A stretch of 21,663 bases of DNA, taken from the NCBI GenBank assembly GCA_039698075.1, contig JBDKTJ010000089.1, positions 1-21,663 of the forward strand, in the 5' to 3' direction. Position 1 is the first letter of the stretch; each line of letters begins with the position of its first letter. The notes under the pieces were generated by a model. That model searched no databases. It saw only the letters and a program-made list of their open reading frames with translations, and was not told the DNA's origin. Positions 7,805 through 15,064 of the stretch are shown piece by piece. Position numbers and translations under genes: made by a program. The stretch comes from JAJFVC01 sp039698075. GTDB lineage: Bacteria > Planctomycetota > Planctomycetia > Pirellulales > Thermoguttaceae.

Positions 7805-8005
7805 TCACAAAACGACGTGGCCGTTCTGGGCGCCGATTCGTTCCCACACCTCCGACCGATGGACGGGAATATCGGCGTCGACCTCGAAACCAAGTTTCAC
7901 ATTGGCGCCTTTGATCGCAAGCACCGTGACCTTCAGCAAGCGATGAAGCCCATCGGCCGCACCGATCACCACGGATTCTCGATTCCTCCTCGATAGCACT
8001 AACAT
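7805..8005 (-). CDS. csrA: CsrA-type RNA-binding regulator
   Basis: A 66-aa protein with the complete CsrA pattern: MLVLSRRNRESVVIG at the start, KVTVLAIKGANVKLGFEVDADIPVHRSEVWERI afterwards. It includes the N-terminal LxLxR beta-strand and the VHRxEV segment whose Arg contacts GGA motifs in RNA. CsrA dimers bind GGA in mRNA leaders and block or stabilise translation. The ATG at 8005 follows GGAGG at good spacing. A longer reading from 8062 would add a non-CsrA extension and is rejected. The start overlaps the upstream DUF2294 gene by seven bases, so the two are coupled. Many leaders in this cluster contain AGGA, so autoregulation of the operon is possible but not shown. Confidence 0.95.
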   Translation of the reverse strand: MLVLSRRNRESVVIGAADGLHRLLKVTVLAIKGANVKLGFEVDADIPVHRSEVWERIGAQNGHVVL

Positions 8006-8442
8006 GGCAAAACCTCCGTTTTTTGTGATGGCTCGCCTAATCCGTTTCCGCTCCAACTGCACGCGGGCACGCCGTTGGCGAGCAAGAACACCTGCACCAC
8101 CGTGCCGGTCGTGAAGACCTGCACCACGGCGCCCGAGGTCGGCTCGATTTCCGCGGTCGCTTCGCGCACCTCGACTCCTGTAATTTTCTTGATTTCCTGG
8201 CGCAGCGAGTCCGCCGAGTCGATGAACAACTGCCGATGAAACTCTTGCACCTGGGCGGCCCCGTCCGGGCTTTGGGCCAGCGCCTTTTCGGCCGGCGACA
8301 AGGCCCCGTGCAACGTGATGACCAGTGTGTTTTCGCTCAAGATCACGGCGACTGACTGGGGTATGTGGCCCGTTCGCCGGAGTTCAAACTTGCTGGCCGC
8401 TTTGGCGATCTGTTGCGCCACACTTGGATCGAGCTTTTTCAT
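7999..8442 (-). CDS. DUF2294 / MpsC-family protein (copy 1)
   Basis: A 147-aa protein of DUF2294, a family now often named after MpsC of a Na+-translocating, membrane-potential-generating system. It shows the family pattern: an N-terminal helix, SVAVILSENTLVITLHGALSPAEKALAQSPDG, a long helix through FHRQLFIDSADSLRQEIKKITGVEV, and a C-terminal strand. The C terminus is odd, with VVQVF appearing twice within about a dozen residues and an extra Ser/Trp/Cys tail. GAGGAG precedes the ATG at 8442. The upstream in-frame extension to 8583 is rejected because it runs through a terminator hairpin and has no ribosome binding site. A second paralogue lies at 10860-11240. Molecular activity is not established; it is probably cytoplasmic. 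Confidence 0.82.
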   Translation of the reverse strand: MKKLDPSVAQQIAKAASKFELRRTGHIPQSVAVILSENTLVITLHGALSPAEKALAQSPDGAAQVQEFHRQLFIDSADSLRQEIKKITGVEVREATAEIEPTSGAVVQVFTTGTVVQVFLLANGVPACSWSGNGLGEPSQKTEVLPC

Positions 8443-9006
8443 CGGACTCTCCTCACGCCATACGTGTGAACGTCTTACGTTGCCAAGAACAAAAAAAGCC
8501 GACGTGGCAGAACACCCAAAGGTACTCCGCCACGTCGGCTTACTCGCGAACGAGCCCCCCGGCATAGCCGAGTTGCTCTCCATCTAGTCATCCGACACGC
8601 TTCGCTGGAAAAGCCGCGAGCCCACGGCCCACGACTCTTTCTTCACAACAATCATACGCCGGTCAACCGGGAAAGCAATGGGCTATTCGCTATTTCTTTC
8701 CTTCTTTCACACCACATTGGGCATCCTTTTATCTGGATATACGATCCCTCCCCCTCTCGAATCAAGAATCTTATTACGACACCCCCCATGCCCCGCGCGG
8801 CCGAAGGCGAGAAACGCCGCCTCGTTCATCCAGAGTCCATCGTGACGGGAAGAAAACCAAGAAAGGCAATGCGATAATATCGCCGCATCCTCCTCAAGGC
8901 CGAAAGGGAAAAAGCGAGGTGCTACCATTGTCGGGATTCAAGGCATGGAAAAGTTCCAGGTCGCGAAACGACATGTGCGAAAGTTGTTTTTCCAGGAGGA
9001 AAAGAA
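8443..9006. promoter_or_regulatory. Divergent intergenic region
   Basis: A 564-nt gap between divergent genes. Besides the terminator, it contains a short perfect palindrome CCGGT-CA-ACCGG at 8659-8670, which could be an operator. For the minus strand, a weak promoter-like pair (TTGGCA, 17 nt, then GTATGG) lies between the terminator and the DUF2294 start. On the plus strand AGGAGG precedes the ATG at 9007. I see no convincing gene here. Confidence 0.4.
8485..8541 (-). terminator. Intrinsic terminator in the leader of the DUF2294 gene
   Basis: The arms 8496-8508 (AAGCCGACGTGGC) and 8529-8541 are perfect reverse complements, giving a 13-bp stem with a 20-nt loop. Read on the minus strand, the stem ends in a run of Ts (CTTTTTTTG), the classical shape of a Rho-independent terminator. 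On the plus strand no T run follows. It lies about 54 nt upstream of the DUF2294 start, in the same direction, with no recognisable gene between it and the divergent channel gene at 9007. It is therefore either the end of an unseen small RNA or an attenuator. Confidence 0.8.
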
Positions 9007-10575
9007 ATGAATAGGTTTCTGTTGGCAGCAGCGGCGGCGCTCTCCGAACAGGTCTCGGTTTCAGGCAAGGAGGAATGGGCGCGCGTCGGAACGCAAACCA
9101 CCGCGTTCATGGGTCATTACGCTCCCAATGCCCTGGCGGCGATCGCCGTGCTCCTTATCGGCTGGATCGTTGCCCTGGCGATTGCCGCGATCGTCCGCAG
9201 CGCGCTCCAAAGAATGGGGCTCGACCGCCGACTCTCCGATTCGGTGGCCGTGGAAGGCGCGGACCATCTGCAGATCAGCGGTCGCATCGGCAAGGGCGTG
9301 TTCTACCTGATCATGCTTTTTGTGTTGGTGGCATTCTTTCAAACGCTGGGACTTACGATCGTCACTCAGCCGCTCACCGCGTTTCTCAATCAACTCTTTG
9401 AATACGCCCCGCGACTGATCGCGGCCGGCGTACTACTGTTTCTGGCTTGGATTGTGGCCAACGTGTTGCGATTCGTTGTCCGCCAGCTTCTTACGGCGAC
9501 CATGATCGATCGCCGCCTTTCGCGTGAGGCGGGCGTCGAGAAAGAGGAAAGCCTTCCCGTGGCAAAGACCCTGTCGGACGCCACCTACTGGTTGGTCTAC
9601 CTGCTTTTTCTGCCTGCCTTGCTCGATGCCTTGGCCGTGCCGGGCTTGCTTGCGCCGGTGCGGGACATGGTGACCAAGGTTCTGGGATTCTTGCCCAATC
9701 TCTTGGCCGCAGCCGTGATCCTTGGCGTCGGCTGGTTCGTGGCACGCATAGTGCAACGCATTGCAACGAACTTGCTCGCGGCCGCAGGCGCGGATCGGCT
9801 GAGCCAACGGGTCGGCCTTTCTCAAGCTCTTGGCGAAAGCAAGCTATCCGCCGTCCTCGGATTGCTGATCTATATCCTGATTCTGGTTCCCGTGATCGTC
9901 GGCTCGCTGAACGCACTGCAAATGGAAGGCGTGACGGGACCGGCCAGCCAAATGCTGAACACCATCTTGGGCACGCTGCCAGGCATCCTCGCCGCCGTGC
10001 TGGTGATCGGCGTGGCGTATGTCGTCGCGAGCGTCATAGCTGGCTTGACGACCAATATGCTGTCGGCCGTCGGGTTTGACAAGCTGCCCGCCCGACTTGG
10101 ATTAGCGGCGGAACCTGTCAAGGGTCGTCGCACTCCGTCGCAGATCGCCGGAACGATCGTCCTGTTCGCCGTCGTCTTGTTCGCCATCATGCAGGCCTTG
10201 TCCATGCTCGGATTCAACCTGCTGGCCGGCATGATGTACGAATTTCTCACGTTCGCCGGTCATGTATTGCTCGGCCTGGCGGTTTTCGGATTCGGCCTGT
10301 TCTTGGCCAAGTTCGTGGCCGACATGATCCGAGATTCGGGAATTGAGAATGCACGACTGCTGGCGACCATCGCACGCGTCGCGATTCTGGTATTAGCCGG
10401 CGCCATGGGACTGCGTCAGATGAATCTGGCCCAGGAGATTGTCACACTGGTCTTCGGCCTCACGTTAGGCGCTGTCGCCGTCGCGGCGGCAATCGCCTTC
10501 GGCATCGGAGGCCGGAATGCCGCCAAGAGACTGGTGGATGACTTCGTGAAGTCACGGCAGAACGGCGATAAATAA
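9007..10575 (+). CDS. TM-helix-repeat mechanosensitive-type channel (CmpX-like)
   Basis: A 522-aa integral membrane protein built from repeated conserved transmembrane helices of the MS_channel TM-helix type. Four similar units are visible: APNALAAIAVLLIGWIVALAIA near residue 39, APRLIAAGVLLFLAWIVANVLR near 136, LPNLLAAAVILGVGWFVARIVQ near 236, and LPGILAAVLVIGVAYVVASVIA near 325. The last part is a hydrophobic pair ending AIAFGIGGRNAAKRLVDDFV, the usual end of this family. The classical MscS beta domain is absent. AGGAGG lies upstream of the ATG. Relatives are proposed mechanosensitive or signalling channels in the cytoplasmic membrane. It is followed, 284 nt later, by the second DUF2294 gene, so a functional tie to membrane-potential or osmotic control is inferred. 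Confidence 0.88.
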   Translation: MNRFLLAAAAALSEQVSVSGKEEWARVGTQTTAFMGHYAPNALAAIAVLLIGWIVALAIAAIVRSALQRMGLDRRLSDSVAVEGADHLQISGRIGKGVFYLIMLFVLVAFFQTLGLTIVTQPLTAFLNQLFEYAPRLIAAGVLLFLAWIVANVLRFVVRQLLTATMIDRRLSREAGVEKEESLPVAKTLSDATYWLVYLLFLPALLDALAVPGLLAPVRDMVTKVLGFLPNLLAAAVILGVGWFVARIVQRIATNLLAAAGADRLSQRVGLSQALGESKLSAVLGLLIYILILVPVIVGSLNALQMEGVTGPASQMLNTILGTLPGILAAVLVIGVAYVVASVIAGLTTNMLSAVGFDKLPARLGLAAEPVKGRRTPSQIAGTIVLFAVVLFAIMQALSMLGFNLLAGMMYEFLTFAGHVLLGLAVFGFGLFLAKFVADMIRDSGIENARLLATIARVAILVLAGAMGLRQMNLAQEIVTLVFGLTLGAVAVAAAIAFGIGGRNAAKRLVDDFVKSRQNGDK

Positions 10576-10637
10576 CCGGTCGTTGTGAAACTATGGCGAC
10601 AAGCGGGACGCGATCGTCCTTGGTCGTCAAAATGATA

Positions 10638-10699
10638 GCGGGCGAGCTTGCCCACCGTGCCCGAAACCGTCGGACAACACCATGGACAGGCTCGCCCGC
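10638..10699. repeat. 17-bp imperfect inverted repeat between channel and DUF2294 genes
   Basis: Left arm 10638-10654 (GCGGGCGAGCTTGCCCA) pairs with 10683-10699 along 17 positions with one G-U wobble and one mismatch. The outer ten bases pair perfectly. The loop itself contains a small CCGA/TCGG hairpin. No T run follows on either strand, so it is not a textbook terminator, but it lies 63 nt after the channel stop codon and 161 nt before the DUF2294 start. It may end the channel transcript in a Rho-assisted way or act in the following leader. Confidence 0.6.
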
Positions 10700-10859
10700 G
10701 ATTCGTTCCATGATTCAGCCGCCACCACCCATTGCCCCCAATGGGTCTGTTGCCTTTCCTCCCCATTTGGTATCATGATCATCGGGGAGCACCTGAGAAT
10801 TCTCTTTCACATCAACGAACGAGGGCGTACATTTGGCGATGAATCGAGAGGGAGAGGAT

Positions 10860-11240
10860 ATGAAAACTCAGGGAGAAATCGAAGCCGCCATTTGCGAGGG
10901 CGTCAGTCGCTTTGAACAAGACTACATGGGCCGAGGACCGAAAGACATTCGCGCCCACCTGCTCGGCGATCTGCTGGTGGTCCGCCTCCAAGGCGTATTG
11001 ACCGCCGCCGAACAGCATCTGGGCAAGTCGCTTTCGGCCGAGAAGGGACGCGACCTGTTAAAGCAAGTGCGGACGCATCTGATCGAAATGGCGCGTCCGG
11101 TCCTGGAGGCAATGGTCGAGGAAATCACGGGCGTTAAGGTGTTGACGCTGCACCACGACATCAGCACCGTAACCGGCGAGGAGGTCGTTCTCTTTACCCT
11201 TGTCGATTCGCTGTTTCTCCGCGACGCAAAAAAGAAATAG
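10860..11240 (+). CDS. DUF2294 / MpsC-family protein (copy 2)
   Basis: A 126-aa DUF2294 protein, closer to the family consensus than copy 1. It starts MKTQGEIEAAICEGVSRFEQ, then YMGRGPKDIRAHLLGDLLVVRLQGVLTAAEQHL, LIEMARPVLEAMVEEITGVKV and TGEEVVLFTL. The YMGRGP and GV(L/K)T-AEQ-L stretches are family hallmarks. In-frame TTG (10833) and ATG (10839) codons lie upstream, but the ATG at 10860 has GGAG before it and fits the normal N terminus. It follows the channel gene on the same strand. The role in membrane energetics is taken from the MpsC name and has not been shown for this group. Confidence 0.85.
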   Translation: MKTQGEIEAAICEGVSRFEQDYMGRGPKDIRAHLLGDLLVVRLQGVLTAAEQHLGKSLSAEKGRDLLKQVRTHLIEMARPVLEAMVEEITGVKVLTLHHDISTVTGEEVVLFTLVDSLFLRDAKKK

Positions 11241-11311
11241 ACGCCCAGGCTTCAGAATTTTGTGGCAAGACATCCTGAGGCGTCTTCTTGCCGAGGCTCA
11301 AGCCCGCCCCC

Positions 11312-11343
11312 CGTTGATTCAGCTTCCTCAAGCTGCGTCAACG
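11312..11343. repeat. Hairpin downstream of tRNA-Arg
   Basis: Arms of 14 nt at 11312-11325 and 11330-11343 fold with a four-base loop CCTC, with one wobble and one mismatch. On the minus strand it lies about 31 nt beyond the 3' end of the tRNA. On the plus strand it lies 72 nt beyond the DUF2294 stop. No T run is present on either side, so it may help 3'-end processing or be a weak terminator. Confidence 0.45.
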
Positions 11344-11373
11344 CTCCGGTGCGTCAGAACGCCGAAAAGAAAG

Positions 11374-11447
11374 TATCCCCGACTGGGTTCGAACCAGTAA
11401 CCTTCGGCTTCGGAGGCCGACACTCTATCCAATTGAGCTACGGGGAC
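11374..11447 (-). tRNA. tRNA-Arg (anticodon CCG)
   Basis: A full cloverleaf can be drawn on the minus strand: acceptor GTCCCCG/CGGGGAT (G1-U72 wobble), D arm GCTC/GAGT, anticodon stem TCGGC/GCCGA with loop CTCCGAA giving anticodon CCG (reads CGG), five-base variable loop, T arm ACTGG-TTCGAAC-CCAGT, discriminator A. The CCA end is not encoded. The gene appears intact. It borders the integrase-containing region on its 5' side, which suggests that it, or sequence next to it, is an integration site. Confidence 0.95.
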
Positions 11448-11497
11448 TTATGGTCAAATTCCCTTGAAAAACAGGCTATTTTGCAGTATAATTGGTT

Positions 11498-11544
11498 CGT
11501 TGGCAGAAAAATGTGGCAGAAAACTGCAACTCTTTCTGCCAACG
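11498..11544. repeat. 12-bp inverted repeat with internal direct repeat beside the integrase
   Basis: CGTTGGCAGAAA at 11498-11509 recurs as its exact reverse complement at 11533-11544. TGGCAGAAAA also occurs as a direct repeat at 11501-11510 and 11514-11523. Three copies of one motif within 47 nt, 51 nt from the tRNA and about 165 nt before the integrase start, are what recombinase or excisionase arm-binding sites look like. Function is inferred. Confidence 0.55.
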
Positions 11545-11710
11545 CGGGTAGCAACCTCTCGACGTAAGTCGAAATCTTGCTGCCAGTCGAGCCAATTCGC
11601 TGCGTACGCATACACTACTCCTGTTCCCGTTTTCCACGGGCAACCAACAAACAACGATTATATCCGTCCGTCGCAAGCTCCGGTAGCCCCACCTTATGGA
11701 GATTTTGAGC

Positions 11711-12919
11711 ATGGGAAAACTAGGAAGAAAAAAGAGAGGGCGAAACCGGGGGTATTTTTACCGGAACGGTCGCGGTTGGTACGCAAATGACGGAAAACGA
11801 ATGGTTCCCCTGGCGTTTCCCGATGGCTCCCGGATCAAGGACAAGGAGACACCCGACGACCAAGTTTCGGCGGCTTATGAGCGATTAAAAGAGGCGTGGC
11901 GTGCTGCTCTGAAAGCTTGCTGCAACAGGCCGGCAAACGGCAAGGTGACAGTCGAAGATGTCTGTCGCGTTTACTTAGCCGAAGCCAGCGAGAACGGAGC
12001 ACGAGAAACATTCCTTGGCCGGGCCGACGCCCTTTTCGACCTTTGTTACGGACTTCCGGGCCGATTCCGGGCGAAGGACGGAACGCCAAAACCGATGACG
12101 GAACAGCGGAAGAAGGATATGAAAGCCGCCCGTATCCACCCAGGTTATGGGAGGATGGAGGCGACTGACTTCATTCCGCTTCACATCGACGAATGGCTAC
12201 GATCACACAAGACCTGGAAGGGCTCGCGACGCATCAGAATTCAGGCGGTGAAGCGGGCATTTAGCTACGCCAAGAAGAGCGGACTGATTCCCGAAAACCG
12301 AATCAGCAAATACCCGGTTCCGAGAGCCCGGAGCCGTGCCACCTACATTACACCGGAACAGGAAGCGATACTGATTCAGACGGCTAATGAGGCCATGTCA
12401 ATGGCAATTAAGATGTGTATTCGGACTGGAGCAAGGTACTTCTCAGAGTATGCCCATCTCACCAAGCACCATGTCAAAGACCTTGGGGAACGAATGGAAT
12501 GGGTCTTCCAACCTCACGAGTCCAAGAACAGAAAGTTGCGAGTCTTCCGTATCACAGATCCGGACATCATCGAAATCACACGCCGGCAGATTGCAGAATA
12601 TCCTGAGGGGCCGATTTTTCGGGCATTGAATGGCGAACCCTGGCAGGCCAACAATTTCCGTCGCCGTTTTCGAGAACTTGTCATACGAGTCGAGAAGAAG
12701 ATGGAAAAGGAGGGAACGCCAATCGACTTCGATCCCGATCTGTGCATGTACAGCACCCGTCACACATACGCGAAGCGAATGCTCCAAGGCTATTGGACCG
12801 GTAAGCCGGTGCCGATCGAAATCCTTGCCCAACTCATGGGCAACAGCGTGCAGGTTTGCCGGGACCACTACCTGAAATGGACGGAAAGCATGAACGAAGC
12901 CCTCTGGGCTATGGCCTAG
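11711..12919 (+). CDS. Tyrosine recombinase / integrase
   Basis: A 402-aa site-specific recombinase. The N terminus (GYFYRNGRGWYANDGKRMVPL) resembles the small DNA-binding beta domain of phage integrases. The core-binding helices lie at about 80-200 and the catalytic domain after 210. Catalytic residues: Arg242 in RTGAR, a candidate Lys at 272-275, Arg350-His351 in YSTRHTYAKRML, and the nucleophile Tyr387 in RDHYLKW. The usual first His of the HxxR box is Tyr347, and the usual His of LGH is Asn378, so the active site is non-canonical though otherwise complete. The ATG at 11711 follows GGAG; an earlier ATG at 11696 is less likely. It neighbours tRNA-Arg and converges with the HTH gene, their ends overlapping by four bases. 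Confidence 0.9.
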   Translation: MGKLGRKKRGRNRGYFYRNGRGWYANDGKRMVPLAFPDGSRIKDKETPDDQVSAAYERLKEAWRAALKACCNRPANGKVTVEDVCRVYLAEASENGARETFLGRADALFDLCYGLPGRFRAKDGTPKPMTEQRKKDMKAARIHPGYGRMEATDFIPLHIDEWLRSHKTWKGSRRIRIQAVKRAFSYAKKSGLIPENRISKYPVPRARSRATYITPEQEAILIQTANEAMSMAIKMCIRTGARYFSEYAHLTKHHVKDLGERMEWVFQPHESKNRKLRVFRITDPDIIEITRRQIAEYPEGPIFRALNGEPWQANNFRRRFRELVIRVEKKMEKEGTPIDFDPDLCMYSTRHTYAKRMLQGYWTGKPVPIEILAQLMGNSVQVCRDHYLKWTESMNEALWAMA

Positions 12920-13488
12920 AGGTCGTACAACTCGGAGTCGAATCCAAGCTCCGGCTCAGAGTCGCGGCCCTGACAGCCGAGGCCGGCGGCTTTAGAGTTT
13001 TTTCCGTTTCGTTGACGGACATCGGCCTGCCGAAAAGATGTCGGGCTGGGGTCGTGCGTGTGGCCGTCGATGAAATCGTCCAACCATTTCCTGCGGAACT
13101 TGATCGCTGCTTTGGCGTGGCACTGGAAGAAACGGATGGTCGGCCCGCTGGTCCATTTGCCGTCAATCCGTTCCCGCGATCGCTGGATGATCTTCCGTAG
13201 GTTTCGTTCTCCTATGCCCAAGATGCGGGCAGCTTCCTCAAAGCCGATCAATTCTTCACTGTCACCCGTCGAAATCACTTCCGCCCGTGGGGCCACATCG
13301 CCGTGCATTCGCGACGTGCGTGCAACATCACCATGTGCGGCGACTTTTGAAGCCGAATGATCGTGTATTCGGCAGTCTGTTTGCCCGCTGTTGGCATCGC
13401 ACGTGTCAGCCTCGTACAGTGTGGGGATGCCTGTGGATGGTGCTGCATCGGGTTCCAGTCGGTGATGTCGTTTGAACGTCCCGCTCAT
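12916..13488 (-). CDS. Helix-turn-helix protein, excisionase-like
   Basis: A 190-aa protein. Residues about 80-105 (LIGFEEAARILGIGERNLRKII) form a MerR/excisionase-type HTH. They are followed by TSGPTIRFFQ and AIKFRRKWLDDFI near 114-140, a wing and helix typical of planctomycete element-borne DNA-binding proteins. The N-terminal third is low in structure and contains HGDVA twice (residues 52-56 and 62-66). The C terminus is polar. GGGAG precedes the ATG at 13488; a longer reading to 13551 is less likely. Converging on the integrase, it is a good candidate for the directionality factor or a regulator of excision. This role is inferred from position. Confidence 0.7.
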   Translation of the reverse strand: MSGTFKRHHRLEPDAAPSTGIPTLYEADTCDANSGQTDCRIHDHSASKVAAHGDVARTSRMHGDVAPRAEVISTGDSEELIGFEEAARILGIGERNLRKIIQRSRERIDGKWTSGPTIRFFQCHAKAAIKFRRKWLDDFIDGHTHDPSPTSFRQADVRQRNGKNSKAAGLGCQGRDSEPELGFDSELYDL

Positions 13489-13643
13489 GGCGTCACTCCC
13501 TGCGGCGGGCGGTGAGTGACGTGGCAGCTTGCCGGCACTCCAGTCTCGCAAAGCGGGTAGGTTGACTGCCTCACAGTGGACGAAACATAATCAGAGTGTT
13601 CCCGGCAATTATCTCCTGTGCTACTGGACAAGTGGTTTGACGA

Positions 13644-13740
13644 GGGCCAGGAAGGCGAGGCACCCAACGACGTCTGCGAAACTGTCGCACCGAGATCCCC
13701 AGCGGGTTCTTGGTATTGGGGTGCCTCGCCTTCCTGGTCC
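13644..13740. repeat. 22-bp inverted repeat with 53-nt loop
   Basis: The core arms 13647-13665 (CCAGGAAGGCGAGGCACCC) and 13719-13737 are exact reverse complements over 19 bases. Three further bases pair on the outside, one as a wobble. The plus strand continues CTTTTGG, only a short T run. No target-site duplication is visible at the flanks. It could be a terminator with a long loop, a miniature inverted-repeat element, or a structured site of the element. Confidence 0.75.
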
Positions 13741-14790
13741 CTTTTGGCTATGAGAACTGATGCCAGCGGTATCCCGACCGCCTCTTCGTAACGTCCGACT
13801 GATGGATCCGTGAATGCCCTACGAATTTCGTCGTCCACGGATTGGCGAACCTGGTTCCCGCCAACGCGCCAACATTGAACCAGTTGACCAACTGGCCGTG
13901 CTTCGCATTGGGTTCTGAGGCGTGGCATTTCTGGGCTTTCTGATTGCAGATACCCTGATGTCGTGCGTTAGCTGCATATGGATGTGCCTACCCGTGGAGT
14001 AAATGCCGAGGAAATGGATGTAAACAAAAGGAGACCTGATTCGTGACCTGATGAACTTTGCAAGCAGATGAGAGACGCCCCTGCCTTCCGAATGATCGAC
14101 GCAGTTTTGGAGCGATAAGGGCATCTGTGCCCTGTCAGCGTCCGCAAACAGATTTGCAGATGCTTTGCGTGACGCGACACAAAAAACCCAGCAGTATCGA
14201 AGGCTGGAGCACGTCACTTTGCGGAAAAAGAACGCATCAGAGCGGCTGAGAGGGCTACCTTCGTCTGATGCAGGCAAGTCGAATATTGGTGGGGGGCAAT
14301 ATAGGGCTATTTTGTTGTGCGGTGGCTGATGGCCCAACCTCTGAGAGATTGCAGCAGCCAAGAATGTTGGCTAATGAATTTCCAGTCTTGTGTTGCTTGC
14401 TAGCTGATACGGCCGTCCTGCGTTCGACGACGCTCGCGGAAGATGGGTAGGCGGCACAATATAGGCAAGGCTAATTCACTGCTTATCGAGGAGATTGGCG
14501 TTGCGAATTGATTCTCGGTGGGAACTTAGCGAGTTCTCCACGCCCCAAAGAGTATCAAATCTGTTGAGAATACGGCTTATGGGAAACGCCAATTGCCGAC
14601 CAGCCGGGCTCCGCGTGCAACGCCTCAAGGCTGCGGCGACCGAGGTTGTACTCCTGGGCGGCCGATACCATACCTCCACGGTCATCCAAGGCTGGAGGAT
14701 GCGTCAGACTGTGTCGGCCACTTTTGCCGGAATGTCGGGATCAATGATTACGTGGCCGTCTTGAAAGGACGCTCTGAAAGCGGAAGGAAA

Positions 14791-14818
14791 GCGGCACATC
14801 GTGGGGGTGATGTGCCGC
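14791..14818. repeat. 10-bp perfect hairpin
   Basis: GCGGCACATC at 14791-14800 pairs perfectly with 14809-14818 around an 8-nt loop. On the minus strand the stem is followed by TTTCCTTCC, a poor U tract. It lies about 250 nt downstream of the parA operon on the same strand and could end that transcript. Confidence 0.5.
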
Positions 14819-15064
14819 GGGAAGCGTGTGGGGCAGGCTGGCGGGGGATCGCGGGCGGCGGCACAGGAAAGAGGTGCATGGCGAATGAGTTGTCCGGCAA
14901 GCGGATGTTTGGCAATGGTTCCGACGGTATGTGTGGCGGTCACGTTTTGCATGACCGATGGTATCACGGGCAGAAACGCTACACAAACAATTTGTGACGG
15001 CGTTCTGCCCGGCATCCGTGCCGACACAAACCCATTCTCCCGTGTTTCGGCCGGTGGGCCTTCG

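Larger units (their letters stand above)
13489..15064. other. Gene-poor 1.6-kb stretch of the element
   Basis: I find no reading frame here with a good ribosome binding site and a recognisable protein pattern. It does contain a 22-bp inverted repeat (13644-13740) and a 10-bp GC-rich hairpin (14791-14818). Shorter paired motifs are ATATTG/CAATAT near 14283-14302 and CCTCCA/TGGAGG near 14673-14698. It may be decayed genes, a transfer or maintenance site, or non-coding RNA. Confidence 0.5.

Noticed and set aside
8707..8928. A 73-codon minus-strand frame upstream of the terminator
   Set aside because: It would explain the terminator, but there is no Shine-Dalgarno sequence and no recognisable protein pattern.
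13644..13740. Retron or integron attC interpretation of the inverted repeat
   Set aside because: No reverse transcriptase or integron integrase is present, and the attC core sequences are not seen.
13485..13928. A 147-codon minus-strand frame whose stop overlaps the HTH start as ATGA
   Set aside because: The coupling-like overlap is suggestive, but the frame runs through the 22-bp inverted repeat, has a Cys/Pro/Ser-rich nonspecific product and no clear ribosome binding site.
13819..14361. A 180-codon minus-strand frame
   Set aside because: No start signal and no protein-like domain pattern; could at most be decayed sequence.
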